DNA from: Atopsyche davidsoni
Lineage: Eukaryota; Arthropoda; Insecta; Trichoptera; Hydrobiosidae
NCBI GenBank assembly: GCA_022113835.1
Contig: JAILWY010000026.1
Location: 454,001 to 518,000, forward strand
Direction of reading: 5' to 3'
Length of the DNA: 64,000 nucleotides
This document shows positions 24,651 to 37,002 of this stretch, piece after piece (the first letter of the stretch is position 1; each line of letters starts with the position of its first letter). The translations under genes and the position numbers were made by a program. The notes beneath the pieces were generated by a model. The model was not told where the DNA came from. It did no database searches and worked only from the letters and a program-made list of their open reading frames with translations.

Positions 24651-27600
24651 AAATATTATAATTACGAGTATGCAGAGCGTTTAACTGATAAATCAAAACA
24701 GCAATAAACTCAAGGTCCGTGAACTTTGAAGCAAATGACGCCATATTATATTTAGTCAATAATATCTAAAAATTAAAACCTAATAATAAACTTTTAATTT
24801 ATTATAATCATTATTATTTTCAAAACCTATATTATTTGATGCTACTTTTTTTAATTCCTCTTCTTACTAATCTTCAGGTTGCAACTTTCTGCTTACGAAT
24901 ATTTCAATTTTTTATGATACCTTTGAAATTATATTCTTCTTCACATTACAAAACCATCATCTTACCACAATTCCTTTATTTTTTTTTATTTTATAAATTA
25001 TACTCTTTCTGTTAATATTTTTTCCTATGTACAGTTGAAAATAAAGTTATATATTTTTCTAATGCATGATACAATACAATGTTTTAATTATAAATTTTCC
25101 GATTTGAGGAATAAATAACTTCACCGTAAATTACCATTGTATATAACAAAATATACATAAACACGAAACTATTACGATATTGACATAGTCTTAGATTTTT
25201 TATTTATTTTTTTAAACATCCGAAGATATAATAAAAAGATATAATTCGAAGATATAAACGATTTTTTTACTTCAAATAAATCGTTTAGTTATCTGTATAA
25301 TTGTGCTATGGTTTTAAATAAGTTTTGGGTGCAAGCATCTTTTTGAAGAAAATATTTTTCGTTAAAAGCTTTCAGCAATAAAAATAAATTGAAGCACATG
25401 TTATGTTTACTAATTGGTGAAAATGGTCGTCTCTTGGTCGACAGCTCCGTGGCCGAGACTGAACATTTTATTTTTAAAAATCAAAGTTGTCGGTTTTAAT
25501 TTGTAAAAGGCTAATTGCTCTTACATGCAGGATTCAGTTTTTTCGCACCGTATCGTTAATTTGGCTAGTGTCTAAAATTATAAGTCAAATATCACTATAA
25601 ATCACTTCAAAATAAACTGTTGCAATTAACTTACAATTTATGCAGTAATTAATTTGCGATATAATTGCTTCGTGTAAATAATAAATGGATGCGGGGTGTG
25701 TGAGCTCCGGGCCCCTCCCCGCATGTACCTTTTACAGCTTGTCAACTTCACTACCCCCGACACGCCACGTAGAAAAATAAAAAGATGTAACGCAGCACTT
25801 TGTGAATTGCATACCAGAAGCACCGGCGACGCACGCAGGAAATATCGAGATATTTTTCATCGCTGACACTTTGATATGGGCCTGACAAAAGTGAAATCTT
25901 CTTGAGAGACATATTTTGAACCCAATGTTACGAACCGTGCCATAAATATGATGTATTGATTCTCAACGCTGGAGTTGAGCGTAACTTATTAGTACTATTG
26001 TTTTTGTTTTGAGAAAGGCAATATTTTTATTTTCCAATCTAACGTTAATCAAAGAAATAGCCAATAATCTAATCACAGTGAAATATAATAATTATACATA
26101 ACAAAAACATATTGTTTTTGAAGCATTATCTACAGTTAATATTTTTTATCATTATTTTATACAATTTGTATAGCTTGTGTGTTTATAATAGTGCGCAACG
26201 ATTGAGTTCCAAGATCAATATATATTTTTTAATATTTTACCGGTATCATGGTAATAAAAATTTTCACAGTTATTTTTCTAGTCGTCTCGTGTGTATATCG
26301 ATTACCTTAATATAGTGTCATTGGATAATGAATACAACTAACATCTACATAAAAAATGTCGGCCAAATATACGGTGATTAAAAAAAATATGATACTAAAT
26401 AGCTGAATCATAGAAATTTGGCCTCTTAAATTATCGCTTTATAAATAGAAACAAATATACTAGAGTTTAGACTGTATTGGTAAACAAACGTGAAACAGGT
26501 TTTGAGAGTATATTGATTAACTCTGAAATTCGTTAACAAAAATTATGTCTTATAAAAATAATTGATATTAAAAAATAGCTTTTCTTGAGAAATTTTGAGA
26601 AATAGTAATAATAGTATCTTTTGTTTATCTTTTATGAACTCTCAAATTTCACCTTAAAATTTATTACAAATCATACTAACGACTTTTATTCATTTATAAA
26701 TATAGGTGCCAGTGAGTCCCCTCGACGGAGAGCAGGGTGCCCCTTGAACTGTGACCTCCATCGGTTTCCGTATATTTATTGAAACTCCCTTGTGGTTTCG
26801 ATCCGTCGCTTGTCACATTAATTATTTTAACGTGCCGGGGTTCACATTTAAACACTTATTTATGTCAACACAGGTTATATTTATTTATCTACGTACAGAG
26901 TATTTATTTCCACATTCCTCGCTTCTCTAAGACCGCGTATCGGCGCTCCTAATCGATGGTCGCTCGATCCTTCCAGAGTCCCTTTGTTTATGGTGTTCGT
27001 TTTTCAAACTTACTGCTAGACCGTAACATTATCAATACGAAAATCACCTTTAAAATAAAAAGGCTATAACGTATACATTTATGCTGAAATTTATTTCACT
27101 TGTGGCACTGTTTGGACTATTGATGCCCGAGATGATAAAATTATATTTTTAATACTTTGACAAAACCCTGAATGACTGGTTTAATTGCAACGATATATAT
27201 TCATAGCAAATGCGGTCTGCATAGGCAAAACGAAATATCTTTAGATGGGTACGTTTTCGCCTTTTTAGGGATTAGTTTTGCATATCTGCAATTGCCTTTG
27301 CAATGTCATACTTTTGCTTAATAGCGTGATTATATACACAACACAAAAAAATGTTAAAAATGATTTATTTTCATCATAATTCACATGGAATGGATGTTTG
27401 AAGCAAAAGTCGCAATGTAATTTATCACAAGTGGGTGTGAAAGTCCCACGTCAAATCATTGAAATACGCTACAAGCAATCGTCCGGGATGTACTATATTT
27501 AATAGTCATCAGTGGGAGTTATTATTTATGATTTATCGTTAAAAAGCCATTTATTCGGGGACGGCGTGAATTCGTGTCCCACAAATCCCTCCGCCACGCC

Positions 27601-29595
27601 GGGGTCAACTTTTACGAGCCTCCAATGGCCGGTCTTTGGGGCAGATCTGATATGAAGTTTCTGTGAATAACTAAATTCGTAGCACGTGTTCTGCATTATC
27701 CACGGGGCTTCCGGCTGGGGTGGCCACGCGGGCGTAAATGACTTCAGAAGTAAATGTTTCGATAATGTATATTAGTGCGATTCCGCGCTATTGCACACAA
27801 AACAAAACAAAAAAGTACCATTGTAAATGTATGTGAGAAGTCCACAGCAAAATTCATTCTTGAAATAGTATCCGAGAAGCCCTACAAGCCCGAAAAATTT
27901 CAGTATTACTTTCTATGGAAAATTGTTACATAGCACAAAACCTTATAAATAAGAATTTATTTCAATGCACATACTATATATGTAGATAGAAGTATGTACA
28001 TGAAAAAATTGAAGATTTTTTCAAAACAAATATTACATTTTTCACTTATGTGCCACTGAAGGTAAGTTTTCTCATCACAAAATAAGCATAGATACTTCGC
28101 TATCGTGTTGACCTACATTCGCACTTAATATTGACAATAGTTATATCCAAGTCCACGTCCGCCATTTCGTTATCACGTGGTCGGCCTATTCCAGACAGCG
28201 CCTGCACAAAGGCAGGAATGGAACAAGTAACATTCCGCCCGATCGAGCTTTACCTCGTGGAAGGCTTTTATTTAACCACCCCCAAATCACGTACCCAGTT
28301 AGTAAGTTGTCAGCGCGGAGGTGTATGGATTGTAATGAACGAAAATCTACCAAAGGAAAGGAACTGCGGCCTTTTCACATTATCAAGACCTTAATTCTTT
28401 ATATTTTTCTTATTCTAGTTTTATACACACACTGCTTCATAAAATATAAATCCAAGCCTATTAAATTACTAAATTTTTAAATTTATTTTATAAATAATCT
28501 ACTATATATTTTTTTCATTTACTTTTGAAAAATGAACGAATACTCAAAAAGCAGCAAGAAATAAAGAAGAAACTTCAATCAAATCTCAACCCTATCAATA
28601 TTAATAATCAAATGTGATTAGCCAAATGACCGAGTGATAATAATAGCAATTGTGATGGTGAGAATTTTTTACTTAAAAGAAGTTTTTAGGACATGACGTT
28701 TTAAATCATCTACGTTAAATCAGTACGTCGTGGATTGCCGTTTTACTTTTAATTTATTCTAATAGCATAGTATCAGTATGAGTTTTTTTCTCATCTGTTA
28801 ATGACTTTCTTTATAATCAGCTCAACTCCCGCAATTTAAGGTGCATAAAGTATTTACACTATTTCCCTTTCAGTCTCTGCGCCTTTCCTGACTGACTTTT
28901 TAGTCCCAACGAGGGAACGAGAAACTCACGATGCAGCTTTTAGTATTTTGTGTTCAGTCAGTTATGGCGTTAAATTACGGCTTAATTCAGAAAAGTTGAT
29001 CAACGAAACAATATCATAATTCATTGATTAATATGCTTCTATCCGTTCGTCTGAATCACCTTTTACGGCAAAATTAAAATTTGTGTTTTTACCCAAGTTT
29101 TTCTCTCACATTTTAATGGAACTTTCTCAAAATTACTGTGACATTTTCAAAAGTTTGAGTCCTATGTAGAAACATACATATTTAATATTTAAAATTCAGT
29201 ATTCAACTTGTGCGCTTCGTTTTCACGATAAAAGTATGTTGTTTTAATTATGAAACTAAATTATTTGTCTACCAAAAAAAAACCTTAAGTATTTGAGATA
29301 AATAAAATGAGGTGGATTACTCGTTCATTAAGATGCGAGCTTTTGATATTTGGAGAAGCAATAACAGTTAACTCGACCTGATCCATCAACTTAATTACCC
29401 TTATTCCTTGCACGGAATGCGTTAAGTTCCGGATTCGCGTAACCTATTATCGCTCGTGGTTTGCATTGTTTCTATGGATTGGGTGATGATGACCAATTTC
29501 GATTTATTTCTGTCTGGGTTTATTTCGAGTCTGATTCAGCGAGACTTCCTCGCGACCGAAAATAAATGTAAGCCGTAGATGGGACGGAGGTTGTC
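24651..29595. other. AT-rich tract with GC-richer unique islands
   Basis: No gene seen. GC-richer islands lie at about 26705-26800, 26930-27000 and 27545-27740. The 27520-27740 island contains ATGATTTATCG, which includes the TGATTTAT type of Hox/Extradenticle site, and an E-box CACGTG. This is compatible with an enhancer but not proof. The 87-aa plus-strand frame at 28131-28394 has no recognisable domain. Confidence 0.4.
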
Positions 29596-29658
29596 GGGAT
29601 GGGGTGATAAGGGAGGGGGGTGACAGGGGGAGAAGGGGGGGGTTAAGGGGGGGAGGGT
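29596..29658 (+). other. G-rich tract with G-quadruplex potential
   Basis: At least eight runs of three to eight G are separated by short loops, for example GGGGTGATAAGGGAGGGGGG and AAGGGGGGGGTTAAGGGG. All G is on the plus strand. The 86-aa minus-strand frame across it (Pro/Ser/Leu-rich) is a composition artefact. Confidence 0.75.
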
Positions 29659-31711
29659 AGCCGCTCGCAAACGACCCGTCGGTGCAAGTATCGCGCTGAC
29701 GAATCATACACGCCAAGAATGGTAAAGTGTGTGTACGTGAAATATCTGTAAAAAGCTTGATCATCTTCTACAAACAATACGTAGATCGGTTTCAATTATA
29801 CGCAATGAAGTATTTTCATAAATATATTATATACATTTATCGTGGAATCATATCACTTTATTTAAGTGAACCCCAATTGTTTTTGGTACTTTTATATTTT
29901 GATTATTGGAATAATAATTCACAAATATTCGAAAATACTGTAGCAACATCGATTGAATTAATTCCATTTTTTGTAAATTGGGTTTGATTAAAATAGGAAA
30001 TATATACAAAAATGTGTGAGATGTCAACAAACAATAATACTTTACCGAAGTGAAAAGTTAACAAGAATATCACATGGAAAATATTCCATAATTATGTGAA
30101 AATATCCAAATGAACAATATTGATTCAGGACGCCACAGCTTAATGAACCCATTGAATATCTACTATTTCCATAAAATTCACATAAAGTATTCCACTTGCA
30201 TCAAAGCTTCGCAATAATTTGGGCAGGAATGCGGCCTGAATCTCTTAATTATTTCGAATACTCGGAAGCTCTGGCGGTAAAAGCCCGTTACATATTTTTT
30301 ACAAAAACTTGAACGAGCGGAGGATTTGAGGTAATCCTCTTTTTATTTCCCCCCGAGAGCGCGGCAGCTCCGGAATACCGAGTCCCCTTTGTTGTGTGGC
30401 CCCGAATTATTTAAATAATCTGCATAAATATGCTAAGTATGTTTCGCCTTCTCCCGTGGCGACCTTGGCGCGCGGTTCTCTGCTAAGCACTCCGCTTTGT
30501 GCTTTTATACGACACTTTTATGTGTCTTATGGTAAACATCATCGATTTGCTCTTATTTATTCTGTGTTCAAATCTTGTAAGGTAGTTTTTACATCATTTT
30601 AGGGATGAAATTTTGTTAGGATTTTCTTTTCCTCGGGGGAACGAAGAAACTCTGTCAGATTATACTTTCGTTTAACCCTTTTGAAACAATACTTTCTAAC
30701 CACGTTTCTAGTGTATAATGCTAGGCGTTATTTTAAAAAATAATGACAAATATTATCATCGCCGAAGGGGTTTACTTCCTCAGGCGTGTGGGTGTCTGCC
30801 CTCTGGGAGGCTTCGCTCCGATCATCTATAAAAACTGTTGCTGTGATATTTTGTCTTTACGTTTCCAATGTTCCGGGCCGTGTAATCAGTATATAGGATC
30901 TCGAATCACGCCTGTCTTGCAGTAAACATAGTTAAACATCAATTAAAAATTAAAACATATCAGCTTCTAACTCCGCATACGGGAAACAAGGAATGTTGGC
31001 TGTTGGCACGCAGGGCTGCGGGCTGGGCGGGATCTCCCGAGATGAGCAGCGACTCCACCATTATAATCATCCATACTTTTTTTATAGCGTGGCATTTTTA
31101 TGTTTTGAAGATAATTCATTTTTTACGCCGGAAACGCCTCGAGGGCGGCGGGAAGTGCCGAGATAAATCAGCCTCATCCGCTTCTGGAAAAACAAGAATA
31201 CTTGGGAATCAAATGAGCGAAATCTAATATTCGAGCATTTGGTATTCGCTTGGAACTCACTGGGATGATTTATTTACTAATGCCGTGTTTTATTCACAGG
31301 AAAATACTCTTAATTATGACTTTTAATAATTCATACACAAATAATTCCATCTCCACAGAACAAATACAATTGATTTATTAGAAAGGTTTGTATTTTCTTC
31401 ATTTAAATGTTTTGATAATTGATTAACAATATTTTGTTTATATTTTATTGTATTATTTACTACAGTATAAGTTACTATTGTTTTTTATTGAGAAGAATTT
31501 TCGCATGCATAAAATATGTATTTTATGTTAAGTTCGAAGTATGCTTTTATCGTGTTAATTATAGAAATATAGACATTTTAATCGTATCCAACAATACAAA
31601 ATATTTTTAAAAATTAAAAGTTTTTTCTGAATTTTGGAATGCGGAAAAGAAAATTTTAAATAAGCGATTGATTGTCGATTGATGTGATTATCTTATTTTG
31701 TAAAAATATTG

Positions 31712-31750
31712 CAGAGGAATTCCACCTGGTTCTATCTGGTCTATATCTTA
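31712..31750 (+). repeat. Diverged fragment of the GAATTC repeat module
   Basis: GAGGAATTCCACCTGGTTCT followed by ATCTGGTCTATATC resembles GGAATTCCACCAAGTACTCT plus CTGTCATAAATATTG, with several changes. Confidence 0.45.
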
Positions 31751-31992
31751 CGGTTTATAGCTGTTTTTTTTATATTTATGGAGATAAGAGATCTCACATA
31801 GTAATAAAATTAGTTATGTAAAAGACAATTTGAATTTATTATCCATAAAATAATCTACCTAACAAACTTTATCCAGCAATACTTTGACTACTTATAATGG
31901 TTAATGTGACTTTTAATTCAATCGTATATATGTGGGTTACTTTTATGTGGACCCTTTGACTTATATAGTAAATTTTTGTTTTAAAATAAGGG

Positions 31993-32024
31993 ACTTCTTT
32001 AAAAACTAAGGTTTTTAAAGAAGT
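31993..32024. repeat. Perfect 14-bp inverted repeat (hairpin)
   Basis: The arms ACTTCTTTAAAAAC and GTTTTTAAAGAAGT are exact complements separated by TAAG. The stem is too short for a typical animal pre-miRNA, and no RNA function is claimed. Confidence 0.8.
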
Positions 32025-32429
32025 GAAAAATTTCATGAAAGAGTCGAAAAATAGTAAATCTGAATATTATATGTTTAGTTTTTATAAAAAAAAATCTCCT
32101 TTGGAATAATCTTACATTATACTGATTATTTGTTTTATGTTTTGAAAATAAAAAAGTAGCAGTTGAAAACGTGAAAAATGTTTTCTTTTTTACTTTCATT
32201 CCTGATTTAGGGAAACGAAACATAGATATAAAATTGCACTAATAAAAAAACCAATTTAAAATTAAATTTAATAATTTAATCTCCAAAGAGAAATAATAAT
32301 CAACGAATCTCCTCATTCCGGTTTCTGTCTTTGACTGCTAATACCTTCGTCATCCTGTTCAGATTGCTGTATCGAATAATTTTTGCAACACTTGGAATAC
32401 AAATCATCGAAAAATTAAACAAGTACACC

Positions 32430-32960
32430 GGTCGTCGTTAATGGCGAATTTCGTTTAATATCCTGGAGATTGAATGTCTTATTTATTCGCAATAAAAGCG
32501 AATAAACACTCTAACCATCCGAGAATCTCGAGTTCGCTTAGGATCTGCTCCTCGAGATGCGGTGGAGTCGATACGGCCACAGAGATAGCGCGAGACTGAC
32601 CGCACGAAAATAAATCTCGCGGCTTCGGCAAGCGTGGGCCTTTGTCCTTTATCATAATCTCGGATAAGAAAACGTAATATCCTGAGCCGCCTCCGCTGCG
32701 CGGGAAGGGGGGGGGGGGGGTTTCGCCTGTTTTAATATCTCTCCTTTATTGGTAGTAAAAAGTTCATAATAAATTTATGTAACCAGAATGAGCATTTACA
32801 TAATGGCGGCTTACGAAAACGCTGATCATCATTATTTGGAACAACAGATGAAACGTAATAAAGCGCTCTAATTATAAAAGCGATATTCTCCAGACGTGTG
32901 GATGCGATTTCATCGCATTTCTCGAGAGCGTCTCCGAGAGGATCGCTTCGCTCCGCCGTG
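32430..32960. promoter_or_regulatory. Candidate cis-regulatory block
   Basis: About 530 bp of non-repetitive, moderately GC-rich sequence stands out from its surroundings. It includes short symmetric motifs: TTTATTCGC and GCGAATAAA at 32482-32506, ATGCGAT and ATCGCAT at 32902-32918. It also contains the recurrent 10-mer TAATCTCGGA at 32655 and a 14-G run at 32707-32720. No frame resembles a protein. The regulatory reading is inference from composition and motif density. Confidence 0.3.
32707..32720 (+). repeat. G14 homopolymer
   Basis: Fourteen consecutive G residues. The length is likely polymorphic and prone to sequencing error. Confidence 0.9.
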
Positions 32961-33370
32961 CTTGTGTATTCGTTATTTTATGTAAAATTCAGTCCAAATT
33001 TTTTCTGTAAATAGCGCGCGTGTTCTTGTTGATGTTTTTTTTTCTCTTTTTTCTGCATTATTACTTTCTTGTTTGTTTTTTTTTATTCTAGAGAAAATGT
33101 AGATTTAATCGCTATATTGCACCGCAGGTTTTCTTTACGGGTGATTTATTTATTTTTTTGGTAATTTGTAACTTTTACAACGTAGATTTATACGAGCACG
33201 GTTCATATCACAGTACCGGTACTCGCAGACCGACAATTTAAAAACTAAGTACAAGCACCGGTAATTCTACCACTGTTCTAAAAAAATAATACTTCAAATA
33301 ATTTATTACAATATTTCATATTCATTATATGAAACATTCTTGTTTTTATGAATAGTTTTTAATTACTACA

Positions 33371-34620
<1,250 letters not shown>

Positions 34621-34700
34621 AGAGACACGAGCGACCCCCGCCCCGCCCCGCCCCGGGCCTGGCTCTTGTCTCGCGGGCCTCGTGTTGGTCGCTCCCGCAG
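34621..34700. other. GC-rich islet
   Basis: A short block with CCCGCCCCGCCCCGCCCCGG and TCTCGCGGGCCTCGTG lies in AT-rich sequence. The overlapping frames have no recognisable domain. Confidence 0.5.
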
Positions 34701-35029
34701 CTTACATGAAACAAATAGCTTGTCTAGGGGAGAAAGAGCTGTACTAAGTAGTTTAGTAGAACTGGTACAACTCTTTATTACCACGAAATTAAAGCTATCG
34801 GGTTTTGGGACTAAATTGTGATTTCAATCTACCCGTGTTATTTACATTGCAATAATTAAAGCATTATATCAGATTAAGACCCATATAAATTAATATATTA
34901 ATTGTCAAACGTTGTTTGTTTTAATTTCTGTTTTTAATCCTACAGTGGTGGTTTTCAGGTGTTAAGCTAATAATAATAAGATTCATAATGTATTTTAGCT
35001 ATTGCATTTTATGTAAATATGCACCTTTC

Positions 35030-35222
35030 AGGCGAGAAGGTTTGCCGCTCGTCGGATAAGCTCCCAAGACCTACCCCCGCTTCTTGAGCTTTGTGCCGGT
35101 GGCTCCGCGGCCATGATGACGCGCCCGAGGGACTTGCGTAGACTGTAGGGGCGGGGGGAGGTGGGGGAGGGGGCGGGGGCGGGGGAGGGGGCCACCGGGG
35201 AGCCCGCGCTGCCGGGGAGCAT
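35030..35222. other. CpG-rich islet with G-quadruplex tract
   Basis: CpG-rich sequence (35035-35145, with TGCCGCTCGTCGG and GCTCCGCGGCC) leads into a plus-strand G-rich run at 35147-35191 built from GGGGGCGGGGGCGGGGGAGG-type units. Poly-Pro minus-strand frames follow from this composition. It could be a promoter islet. Confidence 0.5.
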
Positions 35223-35684
35223 ATTACAAAGAAAAAATACATTACAGAATACTTTTTCATTTAAAATATTAAATGTATTCAAATACAAAATTAAATCAAA
35301 AGAATTTTATTTGTACTCCAAAGTAAATTCCAAGACATTTTTACATTAAGCTTATCTTTTTTGCCATTGTCTTATACACTGTCGCCAAATGAATATATTG
35401 TCAATTCACCATTTAAAGCATCGAATAGCCCAACTGTTGTAAGCTTGACTGTTTTGTTTCTAATTGTATCATTTGTCCACGGATATATAAATAAAAAAAT
35501 CAAATTTCAGTTTTCGAGATACAACCTTTTTTAAATATTTAAGTAAATTTACAAAAGTAAAAAATATCCCTTCAATGCCTAAATCTGCAGACGTAAAAAT
35601 ATTTACATATCAAACATCACCCATATCGATTGCAAAAGGGATCGATTGATCCCAAATATTGACTAACAAAATTGATTTAATTTG

Positions 35685-35892
35685 TCGGCATGCCCCGCGG
35701 CCTCCCCGGCTCCACTCGGCCAATTTTCTCACCTGGCAACTCCACCGGGTCAGGGGACTCGGCGGGGAGGAGAGGGGGGAGAAGTGGGTCAATACAGCGC
35801 CGGCCGAGCCACCTCAGTCGCGCCCGAGCCGCCCGAGTGAGCGCACAGGGGCGGCCGGTGACTGTCCACGCCGGACCACGCCATGGGCAAAA
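35685..35892. promoter_or_regulatory. CpG-island-like block
   Basis: About 200 bp of GC-rich, CpG-rich sequence contains CCGCGGCC, GGCGGGGAGGAG and CGCGCCCGAGCCGCCCGAG. At its right edge GCCATGGGC starts a 12-codon frame, MGKSQSKSLLA then stop, with a good translation-start context and a myristoylation-like N-terminus. There is no convincing splice donor before the stop, so I do not call a gene. A promoter or 5'UTR exon of an off-window gene remains possible. Confidence 0.3.
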
Positions 35893-36887
35893 GCCAGTCT
35901 AAATCATTACTAGCATAGCATTCTCAAAATACATTAAGTACTATCACCTTGACCAGCGGATAGAAATTACTTTCATTTTATAAACGAAAAAAAATTAAAT
36001 TACAGATCTAGAATAATTTCAATCGAAACTATGTACGACAAGCTTCGTAAAATTTGAATACTTCGGATATCTATTAAACGAAAATAGTAATCGATAATAA
36101 TTTTCCGTATTTACTAATGTTACAAATTTGATATGGCAAATCAAATAAACTGGCCAATACTATTATAAAATGAAAATCTACTAATTTCCCTTTGTAAATA
36201 ATAAAGCGATGGCACGGCGCTCCTGGTACGTGACGGGCCCTCGCTGCAGCACAACTACCGTATTCTATGAAGCATAGAGACTCGCGACGGAGTCTGACTG
36301 TCACTAGGGAGACGAGGGCTTGAATCAAAATATTATAGCAATCAGATTGTGGCTGATTGGTAGTGTATATATATATAATTATTAATTATTAGTTTTATAA
36401 CCAAAAGATATAGAAGTTGATGAAGAAAATAGTGAAAAGTGAGCTTGTCTGCTACAGCTTACAAAAGGATTATTATACCGGGCAGAGAATCACTCCAGAT
36501 AACAGCACTCCGTGCGAGACCACTTGTAGCACTGCGAATCGTATCAAAGGACACCACTCACACGGCACTTCAGAGCATTTCTCTAAAAATATACATTCAT
36601 TAAACTCATTTCATCGCAATGTTCACTTCTTGAGTATCTTTTTTCACAAATGGTTCATATTTCACGCGAGGTTTCTGAATATATTGTAAAGATGAGTAAA
36701 TATCAAAACGCGTGAAAAGCGATGGAAATCTAGAAAGCGTTCGGATTATTTCCGAATGATTTGTTCGTAACTTGAGGGTCATCTTCCAATATAATGCAAA
36801 TGAACAATTTCATGGTAAAACTTATGACAACTCTTTACAGACTTCAACAATGCCGTGTAAAAATAATGAACATGAGATTCTTTTCGG
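35893..36887. other. AT-rich non-coding tract
   Basis: Nothing recognised apart from a slightly GC-rich patch at 36205-36310. The frame at 36417-36689 has no known domain. Confidence 0.5.
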
Positions 36888-36912
36888 CACCTCTACAAAA
36901 ATTGTAGAGGTG
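36888..36912. repeat. Perfect 11-bp hairpin
   Basis: CACCTCTACAA and TTGTAGAGGTG are exact complements around AAA. It lies 60 bp from another perfect hairpin. Confidence 0.8.
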
Positions 36913-36972
36913 TAGCTTAATGTATTAGAATATTTATATATTTTATTTTATGTATAAGAGAGCATATACTAT

Positions 36973-37002
36973 GAAGGTTTTTGATTAATATCAAAAACCT
37001 TC
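36973..37002. repeat. Perfect 13-bp hairpin
   Basis: GAAGGTTTTTGAT and ATCAAAAACCTTC pair around TAAT. Beyond a two-base bulge the outer ACTAT and ATAGT also pair. No transcript or function is claimed. Confidence 0.8.

Larger units (their letters stand above)
29660..32430. other. AT-rich tract with a few unique islands
   Basis: No gene seen. GC-richer patches lie at about 30215-30390 and 31005-31190. A truncated repeat module and a perfect hairpin are annotated separately. Confidence 0.5.
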
